Of a stretch of 5,374 nucleotides of DNA, positions 1 to 5,335 are shown piece by piece. The notes under the pieces were generated by a model. It did not search any database. It was not told the origin of the DNA and worked only from the letters and a program-made list of their open reading frames with translations. The stretch's first letter is position 1, and every line of letters begins with the position of its first letter. The translations under genes and the position numbers were made by a program. This DNA comes from Candidatus Woesearchaeota archaeon. Its GTDB lineage: Archaea; Nanobdellota; Nanobdellia; Woesearchaeales; ARS49. The stretch is from NCBI GenBank assembly GCA_016203425.1, contig JACQMU010000151.1, positions 1 through 5,374 of the forward strand. The letters are read 5' to 3'.

Positions 1-109
1 AAAAGGAACAAGAGAACTTTACATTTCCCCATTCAGACTTTCATACGAGTATGTCCGAAACGAAGATAAAATACTTATTCTTGATTTGTATCACAAAGAC
101 GAACAATGA
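1..109 (+). CDS. RelE/ParE-family toxin, C-terminal fragment (5' end outside window)
   Basis: An open frame enters at base 2 and runs 35 codons to a TGA at 107-109. The peptide contains GTRELYISPFRLSYEY followed by DKILILDLYHKDEQ. This is the usual ending of RelE/ParE-superfamily toxins: a strand with a conserved basic residue (R-x-L), a (P-Y/F)-R-(L/I)-x-Y strand, a turn with charged residues, then a hydrophobic strand ending in H-K/R. Known members are ribosome-dependent mRNA interferases or gyrase inhibitors paired with a small antitoxin. The antitoxin would have to lie upstream, outside the window. The gene converges on the minus-strand gene ending at 110, with no base between the two stop codons. 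The family call rests only on the C-terminal third, so toxin subtype and activity cannot be judged. Confidence 0.65.
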   Translation, partial: KGTRELYISPFRLSYEYVRNEDKILILDLYHKDEQ

Positions 110-712
110 TTAATTAACAAACAAAACCTTGTATTCATTTTCGTTGATTTTTGACTGCTTGTCTGTAATAATTACTGCTTCTTTGCTGTCGTCAATTTGG
201 TAAATGTTGAGGAAGTATCTTGGGTCAAGGTTTTGGATTAGTTTTGATTTTCCTTTGTTTAACAACAACTTTTCTTTCAACTCATTTATTTTTCTGAAAG
301 CAACATTATTTTGTGCAGCAAAGCTTTCTAATGTTTTCTTAGTGTTGCCGTTCTGCATTTCTCCTAATTGACTCAGTGTTGCGCTTGATGTTTCATCATT
401 TAATTGCAGACTGGGCTTTGTGTTTGTGAACGTGAATTTGTTGCCTTTGAACTTTTGTGATAAGTCGCCCAAACAGTTTTTAAACGCATTCTCAGTGTAT
501 GATGTTGGTTCTGTTTGTGAATTGAGACCTGCTGTATACAAACTGCAGGTTAACCCTAAATTCAGGCAGTTTGTGATGTATTGAGTAACGTCAGTTGGCG
601 AGATAACTTTGTTTCCGGGCACAAGATTAACAACCAAATTTATGAGACCGAGAAAAACTAAGAAAATTACTAAGCCAAGAACCATGTACAACACTATTTG
701 AGCATTTTTCAT
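110..712 (-). CDS. Prepilin-like (class III signal) membrane-anchored protein
   Basis: A 200-aa protein with a short basic N-terminus (MKNAQ), a hydrophobic segment at residues 6-32 and a polar exported domain. The layout matches type IV prepilin-like proteins, in which a K/A-Q junction precedes the hydrophobic helix, but no canonical K-G cleavage site is evident. The pattern after the helix (P-T-D-V-x-x-Y-I-x-x-C-L at 39-50, then A-G-L-N at 61-64), a second C-L at 80-81, and a C-terminal strand VIITDKQSKI followed by YKVLFVN resemble a family I recall from DPANN archaea (PVxxYVxxCL ... GLQGG ... ITDxxS ... FxFA). That match is from memory. Cysteines are C49, C56 and C80. The ATG overlaps the stop of the upstream gene as ATGA, and a GAGG lies 7 nt before it, so translation is probably coupled. 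The role is unknown; a surface filament or envelope complex subunit is the best guess. Confidence 0.75.
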   Translation of the reverse strand: MKNAQIVLYMVLGLVIFLVFLGLINLVVNLVPGNKVISPTDVTQYITNCLNLGLTCSLYTAGLNSQTEPTSYTENAFKNCLGDLSQKFKGNKFTFTNTKPSLQLNDETSSATLSQLGEMQNGNTKKTLESFAAQNNVAFRKINELKEKLLLNKGKSKLIQNLDPRYFLNIYQIDDSKEAVIITDKQSKINENEYKVLFVN

Positions 713-2304
713 GTAAACGCCTCAATGAGTTGTTTTACAATTTCATAATCAATTGAAAGTTTTGTGTTAAGATTATCACACTGTGCTTCTTTGTAGTTGT
801 TAATTGTTTTTTCAAACAGCTTTTTTCTATCATCCTGCTTTGAATGAAATTCAGCAACTGGCAAAGCGTTGATAAATTGAGTTACAGTCCAGCTGTCATT
901 AGGAATGTTTTTGAACAACAAAGTCGGGCTTACTGTTAATGTGTCGAGAATGAATGGCGCAGTTGCCCACTGCCTTGTTAGTTCCTGATTGTTGTTTTTT
1001 ATAGCAACGTCATCAAAGTATGCAGTGTAATCATTTGATGTTGTTGAAATGTTTGCTTTTACGTTGTTATTGTCTAAGCTGATACTGGTTGTTCCGTCAG
1101 CATTTGTTTCTACAATTGGGAGGAAGCTGCCGTCTGCTGGGAGGACTTCCATCCACCACGTGCCGCCCATAAAGCGCTGAATTGTTTTCAAGTCAAAATT
1201 AATTCTGTTGTAGTTGATAATACCGTTGAGGATTAAAAGATGATTGGGCAGTGAGAGGTAAGCTGAATTAGTGTCTAATGCTGGTTGTGGACTGCCTTTC
1301 TTGTCAATGAATAAAGTGTAGGGTTGTTGGTTTTGTGGCCTTTGAATTTCATAACTTTGCGCAAAAGATTTGTCAGCACGTGCGTAAATACCATTTCTGT
1401 CAATTTGGAGTTCTTTGTAAGTGTATCTGTAGGTACCTGGACTTTGCAGGATTGCTTTTGTCACACCGTTTTCAACATTCCATTCAAACAATGTTTCGCT
1501 GCCTATGAACCTTTCATCTATTTGGTTAGTGCTTATGGTTATTATTGAATTTTCTGCTCTTGTAATGTAGCCATCATCTGTTTGCGTGATTTCTATTGTT
1601 TGGGTTTCTGCGGAATCTGCTGTTAGCAATGGTTTTTGTTGGTTGTTTTTTATTGTTAAAGAAGCTTTTTTGAGAGAGTATTTAGCCTTGTTATTGCTCA
1701 AGTCAATAATAATTTGAGAATCTTTCTTTGGAGAGATTTCAACAACACCTTCAGGAATTGTACTCTTGAAAACTTGCTTTTGTTCAGTATTTGTTGTTAT
1801 GACGCTGGATTGGAGCGTTGTTTCTTTCAAAGACGTTAAAACAATCAAAGATTTAGTCAACCTGTCAGCAGAATTAAAAGATATTAATTGTTTTTCGTGA
1901 TTGTATTGGAAGTTTTTAGGATTTATTATTGTCACATCATTTAGTATTAATTGTTCAGCAGAAGCAAAAGCAACATCACCATTCTTCGAGATTGTGGCGT
2001 CAGAAGCGTCTTTAATTGTGAGACCTGATTTGGTGGTGGCAGACGTTAAATACGAGGAGGTTAAGTCGCCTTTATTATTAACAGTAACAGAGGAACCAGC
2101 AGGAATTTCGAAATCACCACTTGCGGTTGAGGGAGCGATGTCATTTGAGGTTACGAGATTGGTTGGTTGAGAGGCGGCGATTGCGTCGGAGAGTTTTTGG
2201 TTCAGTCCTCCCGCTTCTTCGCTATATCCTCCAGGACCTTCTTCTGCGATAACCAAATAAGAAAGTAACAATAGTAATAACACTAATTCCACACTCTTTT
2301 TCAT
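709..2304 (-). CDS. Secreted beta-rich protein of unknown function
   Basis: A 531-aa protein I do not recognise. Residues 1-20 form a Sec-type signal peptide: MKKS, then a leucine-rich core, then V-I-A before EE, with likely cleavage after A20. Residues 21-60 are low complexity (Gly, Ser, Ala). Residues 65-470 are dominated by short alternating hydrophobic/polar stretches separated by D/N/G turns, such as SGLTIKDASDATISKNGD and DDGYITRAENSIITIST. This suggests stacked beta strands, possibly a solenoid or several beta-sandwiches. Residues 485-531 look helical. The only cysteine is C509, and no catalytic motif is visible. The ATG at 2304 is preceded by a TATA box ending 24 nt upstream, so the mRNA is probably leaderless. 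The gene is translationally coupled to the prepilin-like gene downstream, which suggests the two products act together at the cell surface. Confidence 0.8.
   Translation of the reverse strand: MKKSVELVLLLLLLSYLVIAEEGPGGYSEEAGGLNQKLSDAIAASQPTNLVTSNDIAPSTASGDFEIPAGSSVTVNNKGDLTSSYLTSATTKSGLTIKDASDATISKNGDVAFASAEQLILNDVTIINPKNFQYNHEKQLISFNSADRLTKSLIVLTSLKETTLQSSVITTNTEQKQVFKSTIPEGVVEISPKKDSQIIIDLSNNKAKYSLKKASLTIKNNQQKPLLTADSAETQTIEITQTDDGYITRAENSIITISTNQIDERFIGSETLFEWNVENGVTKAILQSPGTYRYTYKELQIDRNGIYARADKSFAQSYEIQRPQNQQPYTLFIDKKGSPQPALDTNSAYLSLPNHLLILNGIINYNRINFDLKTIQRFMGGTWWMEVLPADGSFLPIVETNADGTTSISLDNNNVKANISTTSNDYTAYFDDVAIKNNNQELTRQWATAPFILDTLTVSPTLLFKNIPNDSWTVTQFINALPVAEFHSKQDDRKKLFEKTINNYKEAQCDNLNTKLSIDYEIVKQLIEAFT
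720..723 (-). promoter_or_regulatory. Shine-Dalgarno GAGG for the gene at 712
   Basis: On the minus strand GAGG is followed by 7 nt and then the ATG at 712-710. It lies inside the last codons of the upstream gene. Together with the ATGA overlap it supports this start and indicates translation from a shared mRNA. Confidence 0.5.
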
Positions 2305-2314
2305 TAATCCACTA

Positions 2315-2326
2315 TTGTTCGAACAA
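2315..2326. promoter_or_regulatory. Candidate operator: 12-bp perfect palindrome
   Basis: TTGTTCGAACAA is a perfect inverted repeat placed 1 nt from the TATA box and 10 nt from the start codon of the secreted-protein gene. A factor bound here would overlap the site occupied by RNA polymerase and TFB, so repression is the simplest reading. A chance palindrome is not excluded. Confidence 0.4.
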
Positions 2327-2327
2327 C

Positions 2328-2335
2328 TTTATAAA
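2328..2335 (-). promoter_or_regulatory. TATA box of the 2304 operon
   Basis: TTTATAAA is centred about 27 nt upstream of the ATG at 2304, the normal archaeal TBP distance to a transcription start. The start of transcription would therefore coincide with the start codon. The box is itself palindromic and could in principle also fire rightward. Confidence 0.7.
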
Positions 2336-2350
2336 AATTACTATTGTCAA

Positions 2351-2460
2351 GCCGCTGCAGCAGACGGTGCGACGGCTGTGTCGCGAACTGTGTTCAGCTC
2401 CACATCCTACTCGGCATCCCGAAGGGATCAACCCCTGCCTCGTCGCGCGTCAGCAGCGGC
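2351..2460 (-). ncRNA. GC-rich structured RNA candidate, ~110 nt, family not recognised
   Basis: This segment is 66 % GC (73 of 110 bases by hand count) between AT-rich flanks. Its ends are perfectly complementary: GCCGCTGC at 2351-2358 and GCAGCGGC at 2453-2460, or 10 bp if the flanking AA/TT are included. Read on the minus strand, the closing helix continues through GACG/CGUC and GCGACG/CGUCGC with small internal loops. Two arms follow: one with AUCCC-UUC-GGGAU inside a GGC/GCC pair, and one (2385-2400) with GAGCUG-AACA-CAGUUC. The last stem contains a G-U pair that would be an A-C mismatch on the plus strand, which favours minus-strand transcription. It starts 2 nt after the lipoprotein stop codon, so it could have its own promoter or be a processed 3' UTR. 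I see no match to tRNA, 5S rRNA, SRP RNA or RNase P motifs. Confidence 0.6.
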
Positions 2461-2462
2461 TT

Positions 2463-3236
2463 TTACGCACCGTTGCCGTATTTAATTTTACTCCACTTTA
2501 TGCCGTCAGAATTCTGTGAACGCCAAACAAATGAGTGATTTATACTTGTAATGTTGCTTGGCAACCAATATTTTGTTATATCTTTGTGAAGTTTAACAGT
2601 ATCTTTACCGTTATTCATTCCACCTTTTATCTTGTCAATTATTTTTATTCTTCCGTCATTAGTAGTTTCTGTTTCATTTGTAGTTACATCGAACAGGTTG
2701 TAAAGAAACACTGATGGGCTTCCCATAACCCCTTCTTGTAAGAGTTCTTGCCCAAAAACAACAGTATTCTTTCCGGTCTCTCTAAAATCCGGAGCAATAC
2801 TGGGATCATAAACGACAAACTTAAAATCGGAATATTGTGCTACTAATTTCTTTAATACAACACCATCCCCTTTAGCAAACTCATACTTCTCCTTATCAAA
2901 CCACCCTATTCCATCTCCATCTGCAACCAACATAATCACTGGTTTTCTATCTTTTTGGGGCAATTGTTCTTGATAAACTAAGTCTTTGAAGTTTGTTTTG
3001 CCGTCTTTGTATTCGACTTTCTTTATTCTGCCAGAAGCATATTCTTCTTTAAGTATCTCGTCAACAGAAGAACGCTGCATTAATGTATTGACTTCTGCTT
3101 GCGTGAGTTCGTCAATGCTTGTTTGTTGGGTTTTGTCGTCACCGTCAGCTTTTGTGCAGCCAGACTGTCCAAATACAACAGCACCAGCTAACACAAAACT
3201 TGCTAAATAGTCTCGTACACCTGCTTTTGTGAGCAT
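2463..3236 (-). CDS. Putative lipoprotein with thioredoxin-like domain lacking catalytic cysteines
   Basis: The ATG at 3236 gives 257 aa. The frame extends upstream to a TTG at 3287, but a TATA box at 3259-3266 lies inside that extension and positions transcription at the ATG, so the shorter form is chosen. Residues 1-26 are a signal-like segment (hydrophobic about 11-23) ending in Q-S-G-C27. The -2/-1 residues fit a lipobox but Q at -3 is unusual. Residues 30-60 are a charged tether. Residues 98-182 suggest a thioredoxin fold: strand KPVIMLVADG, helix GVVLKKLVAQY, strand KFVVYDP, then GSPSVFLYN, resembling the cis-proline segment. There is no CXXC; C27 is the only cysteine, so redox catalysis is unlikely. 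The C-terminus (about 220-257) is Trp/Ser/Asn-rich. The fold call is tentative; a membrane-tethered exported protein is the firmer part. Confidence 0.7.
   Translation of the reverse strand: MLTKAGVRDYLASFVLAGAVVFGQSGCTKADGDDKTQQTSIDELTQAEVNTLMQRSSVDEILKEEYASGRIKKVEYKDGKTNFKDLVYQEQLPQKDRKPVIMLVADGDGIGWFDKEKYEFAKGDGVVLKKLVAQYSDFKFVVYDPSIAPDFRETGKNTVVFGQELLQEGVMGSPSVFLYNLFDVTTNETETTNDGRIKIIDKIKGGMNNGKDTVKLHKDITKYWLPSNITSINHSFVWRSQNSDGIKWSKIKYGNGA
2479..2487 (-). promoter_or_regulatory. Possible TATA box for the GC-rich RNA
   Basis: On the minus strand AATTAAATA lies in the last codons of the lipoprotein gene, ending 19 nt before the first base of the terminal helix at 2460. The spacing is a few nt shorter than at the three protein-gene promoters here, and AT-rich coding sequence often yields such matches. 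Weak support. Confidence 0.25.
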
Positions 3237-3258
3237 AGTGCCTAAGATGTTTTCAGTG

Positions 3259-3266
3259 TATTTAAA
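3259..3266 (-). promoter_or_regulatory. TATA box of the lipoprotein gene
   Basis: TTTAAATA on the minus strand ends 23 nt before the ATG at 3236, matching the other leaderless promoters here. It is preceded by CCAAACC, a plausible BRE-type position. It lies inside the longer TTG-started frame and so decides the start. Confidence 0.65.
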
Positions 3267-3290
3267 GGTTTGGATTATTGACGACAAAAA

Positions 3291-3326
3291 TGGTGAGTAA
3301 GTTCACCACTTTTTGTTTTTGGTGGT
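3291..3326. repeat. Nested inverted repeats between divergent promoters
   Basis: TGGTGA (3291-3296) and TCACCA (3303-3308) form a perfect 6-bp inverted repeat with a 6-nt spacer. ACCAC (3305-3309) can instead pair with GTGGT (3322-3326) across a T-rich loop. The cluster sits upstream of both TATA boxes (3266 leftward, 3338 rightward), a fitting place for a regulator serving both genes. The stems are short and could be chance. Confidence 0.35.
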
Positions 3327-3337
3327 AGAGCCCCAAC

Positions 3338-3347
3338 TTTATAAATA
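3338..3347 (+). promoter_or_regulatory. TATA box of the nucleotidyltransferase-kinase operon
   Basis: TTTATAAATA is centred about 25 nt before the ATG at 3367, so the transcript should be leaderless or nearly so. No Shine-Dalgarno sequence precedes this ATG, which agrees. Confidence 0.7.
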
Positions 3348-3366
3348 CGATTAATTCTATAACCTC

Positions 3367-4752
3367 ATGTCAATTTATTCTCCTGAATCATGGGACAATA
3401 AAAAAAAACAGTGTAGGGTGGACTTCTTTAAAGACACTACAAGCATTTTTAGGTCTGACCAATATGCACGTGCTTATTGTAAAAGTTTCGATGAACTTTT
3501 ACGTTCCTGTGCAAAAGAAGTTTATTTCGATTTGCATGGAACGACTACATTTGATGGTGTTGCCATTTTTTCATTCGGAGCCCCCGCAAGAAACGAAATG
3601 CTTGGTTGCTCAGATGTAGATGCCGCAGTTTACCGAGTTGACAACTCCGCCAAACACTATCTCTTCAGAGATGCTTTTGTAAAGAAAATGGAACAATTTT
3701 CGTTCACTAAAGTTGACACCCCTGAATGGGGCAGCATGGATGATATCCACACTTACCTTTCTACATCAGTAACTGAAGCCAACCAAATCCTTGAAGCTCA
3801 ATTCATTTGTGGTGATGAAAAATTACTGGAGTATGTACTAAAATTAAGGTCTGCATATCCAAAACCACGAATTGCGCGTAATCTTTTGTTCCAATTTGCC
3901 TACTTTTCCCAATATTACTTAAAGAAACTTAAAACGGGGCAAGTAAATCTCAAGTATTGTTCAGGCGGCACTAGAGATTTTCTCTTTCCATCGTGGTATT
4001 CATATCTTGTCAATGGAATTCCCGCTCACCTCGACACACTCTCTGTATTTAAAGGGATAGAAACACTCTCAGATAAACTAAATGACGAACAACTAAGAGA
4101 GTTCAAAAAGGCGGTGAGCGCAATCGCATTTATCAGGGACGAATTGATGCATCTCGATAAGAAGGACATTGACGGCACAGTCTCAAAAGCAAGTATTGAG
4201 AATCTGTACGCGAAAAATAAACATCTCTTTTCCTCAGAACAAGAAATTTATAAGTTAGTTGAAATAAACAGAAGAAAGGTTGCCGACTTGAAGAACATTG
4301 TCTGGTTAAATTTTCTCGACTACCTCAAAACTGAAAGGGGTGATGAGTGGTTCATGGTTTTTGAAAAAGAAACCTGTCAAGGTTTGATTGAAGAGAAAGT
4401 AAGCGCAATTCCTCACTTGGATGATGAAGAACTGAATATCGCCAGGCTTTGGAACTCTAAATCTTCTCAAAACGCAATATTTCCAACATACTTGGATGAA
4501 CTAAAAACTCAAGATAGTTGGGTAGTTCTCGCATCAATACTCTCACAAACGACTTGTCCAGGAAAGATTATCAATGAGATTGTTGAAAGAATAGGATTCA
4601 GCAAAGGCTATGAATATTTGTTAGAAATAGTGACCAGAAATCCAAACACAGAATTGAAGACGCTTGATTTAATTGTCCAAAATAAAACAGTAGAGTCCCG
4701 GTTTAAGAAAGCAGCCAAAAAGAAATGGGAGGAGGTTTTCCATCATGGGTGA
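3367..4752 (+). CDS. GlnD/DUF294-like nucleotidyltransferase with C-terminal repeat tail
   Basis: A 461-aa cytoplasmic protein. Residues 64-89 hold the polymerase-beta nucleotidyltransferase signature: G71-A-P-A-R-N-E77, then C-S-D83-V-D85, with D83 and D85 as likely metal ligands and D117 a candidate third. The next part follows GlnD order: V-T-E-A-N-Q-I-L-E-A-Q-F-I-C-G-D (135-150), like the GlnD 'ARLLxGD' helix, then S-G-G-T-R-D (199-204), like the GlnD 'GPGGLRD' loop, and a helical stretch with F-I-R-D-E-L-M-H-L (255-263). GlnD uridylylates PII, and DUF294 relatives have less certain targets. The ACT and HD domains of true GlnD are absent. Residues 385-455 contain helix pairs including T-R-N-P-N-T, like leucine-rich-variant or HEAT repeats, perhaps for target binding. 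The gene overlaps the kinase gene by 8 nt. Substrate and target are unknown. Confidence 0.75.
   Translation: MSIYSPESWDNKKKQCRVDFFKDTTSIFRSDQYARAYCKSFDELLRSCAKEVYFDLHGTTTFDGVAIFSFGAPARNEMLGCSDVDAAVYRVDNSAKHYLFRDAFVKKMEQFSFTKVDTPEWGSMDDIHTYLSTSVTEANQILEAQFICGDEKLLEYVLKLRSAYPKPRIARNLLFQFAYFSQYYLKKLKTGQVNLKYCSGGTRDFLFPSWYSYLVNGIPAHLDTLSVFKGIETLSDKLNDEQLREFKKAVSAIAFIRDELMHLDKKDIDGTVSKASIENLYAKNKHLFSSEQEIYKLVEINRRKVADLKNIVWLNFLDYLKTERGDEWFMVFEKETCQGLIEEKVSAIPHLDDEELNIARLWNSKSSQNAIFPTYLDELKTQDSWVVLASILSQTTCPGKIINEIVERIGFSKGYEYLLEIVTRNPNTELKTLDLIVQNKTVESRFKKAAKKKWEEVFHHG
4727..4736 (+). promoter_or_regulatory. Strong Shine-Dalgarno for the kinase gene
   Basis: GGGAGGAGGT lies within the nucleotidyltransferase coding end, with GGAGGT ending 8 nt before the ATG at 4745. 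It fixes the kinase start and contrasts with the leaderless first gene of the operon. Confidence 0.75.
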
Positions 4753-5335
4753 ACTTTATTGCTTTGAGGGATCACACGGGGTTGGAAAAGGGGCAGTAAT
4801 CAATTATTTAACGCTCTGCATTGAACGAGAAACGTCACTAAAACCAGTTGTGGTTAGAGATTCAGAATACCCTGAATTTGAAGTTTTGAAAAATAAAATT
4901 AGACAACGTGAACTCATTAAAAAAGAGGAAATTATTGACGCTACTGCGCAGGTGAGAGGCGAGATATATGATAAGTACATACATACTTTAATCAAATCCA
5001 ATGCACTGATTTTCTTGGATCGTGGATATTATACAAGTGCGGTCTGGCAATCCGACAGGGAGTCAGATATTTCAATAATTATCACTGCAAACCTTGCAAG
5101 GGGAATTCCTGTGCCTAAAAAGACATTCATTTTACACGCGCCGTTAGATGTGGTAATGTCAAGAATTTCTGAACGACAGAGATTTGATCAACATCAACAA
5201 AATCGCGCAGCAATCATTCATGACCAAAAAAAATATTACGTTATTGAAGCTAAATATCCAGAATGTGTAGCAATTGATACTAATCGATCAATGGAAGATG
5301 TAGTGGCAGACATACTTCTACACGTGCGCATATGA
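4745..5335 (+). CDS. Thymidylate-kinase-like P-loop nucleotide kinase
   Basis: A 196-aa protein, close to the usual 200-210 aa of thymidylate kinases. F-E-G-S-H-G-V-G-K15-G16 (7-16) is the Walker A loop. F-L-D92-R93-G-Y-Y-T-S-A-V-W-Q (90-102) aligns with the 'DRYxxSSLAYQ' motif of dTMP kinases. R140-I-S-E-R144-Q-R146 is the likely LID arginine region, and the C-terminal I-D-T-N-R-S-M-E-D-V (178-187) matches the family's last strand and helix. Known relatives transfer the ATP gamma-phosphate to dTMP or a related nucleotide. Departures from the dTMP kinase pattern are H11 in place of the Asp of 'DGxGK', G-A after the P-loop Lys in place of S/T-T, and no clear 'REP' motif (R38-D-S-E-Y-P instead). 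The substrate may therefore not be dTMP. Translation is coupled to the upstream nucleotidyltransferase gene. Confidence 0.75.
   Translation: MGELYCFEGSHGVGKGAVINYLTLCIERETSLKPVVVRDSEYPEFEVLKNKIRQRELIKKEEIIDATAQVRGEIYDKYIHTLIKSNALIFLDRGYYTSAVWQSDRESDISIIITANLARGIPVPKKTFILHAPLDVVMSRISERQRFDQHQQNRAAIIHDQKKYYVIEAKYPECVAIDTNRSMEDVVADILLHVRI

Noticed and set aside
1324..2170. Two plus-strand frames (1324-1548 and 1901-2170)
   Set aside because: Both are antisense shadows inside the 531-aa secreted-protein gene, with no promoter or Shine-Dalgarno sequence.
2351..2460. 5S rRNA, tRNA, SRP RNA or RNase P RNA identity for the GC-rich element
   Set aside because: The length fits 5S rRNA, but the 5S signature around loop C and the three-way junction near the terminal helix are missing. 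No T-loop or acceptor pattern of tRNA is present, nor the conserved SRP or RNase P motifs as I recall them.
2351..2460. Integron attC site
   Set aside because: The inverted-repeat shape is suggestive, but I cannot find paired RYYYAAC / GTTRRRY core sites at the ends and there is no integrase in the window.
2344..2538. 64-codon plus-strand frame across the GC-rich element
   Set aside because: It spans the structured segment and runs antisense into the lipoprotein gene. The peptide is Cys/Arg/Ser-rich without protein-like features, and no suitable start signal precedes it.
2986..3210. 74-codon plus-strand frame
   Set aside because: Antisense shadow of the lipoprotein gene.
3400..3408. Nine-A run near the start of the nucleotidyltransferase gene (a similar eight-A run at 5226-5233 in the kinase) as programmed frameshift sites
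   Set aside because: They encode ordinary Lys codons in AT-rich genes. The frames stay intact and no alternative product is evident.
4804..5001. 65-codon minus-strand frame
   Set aside because: Antisense shadow of the kinase gene.
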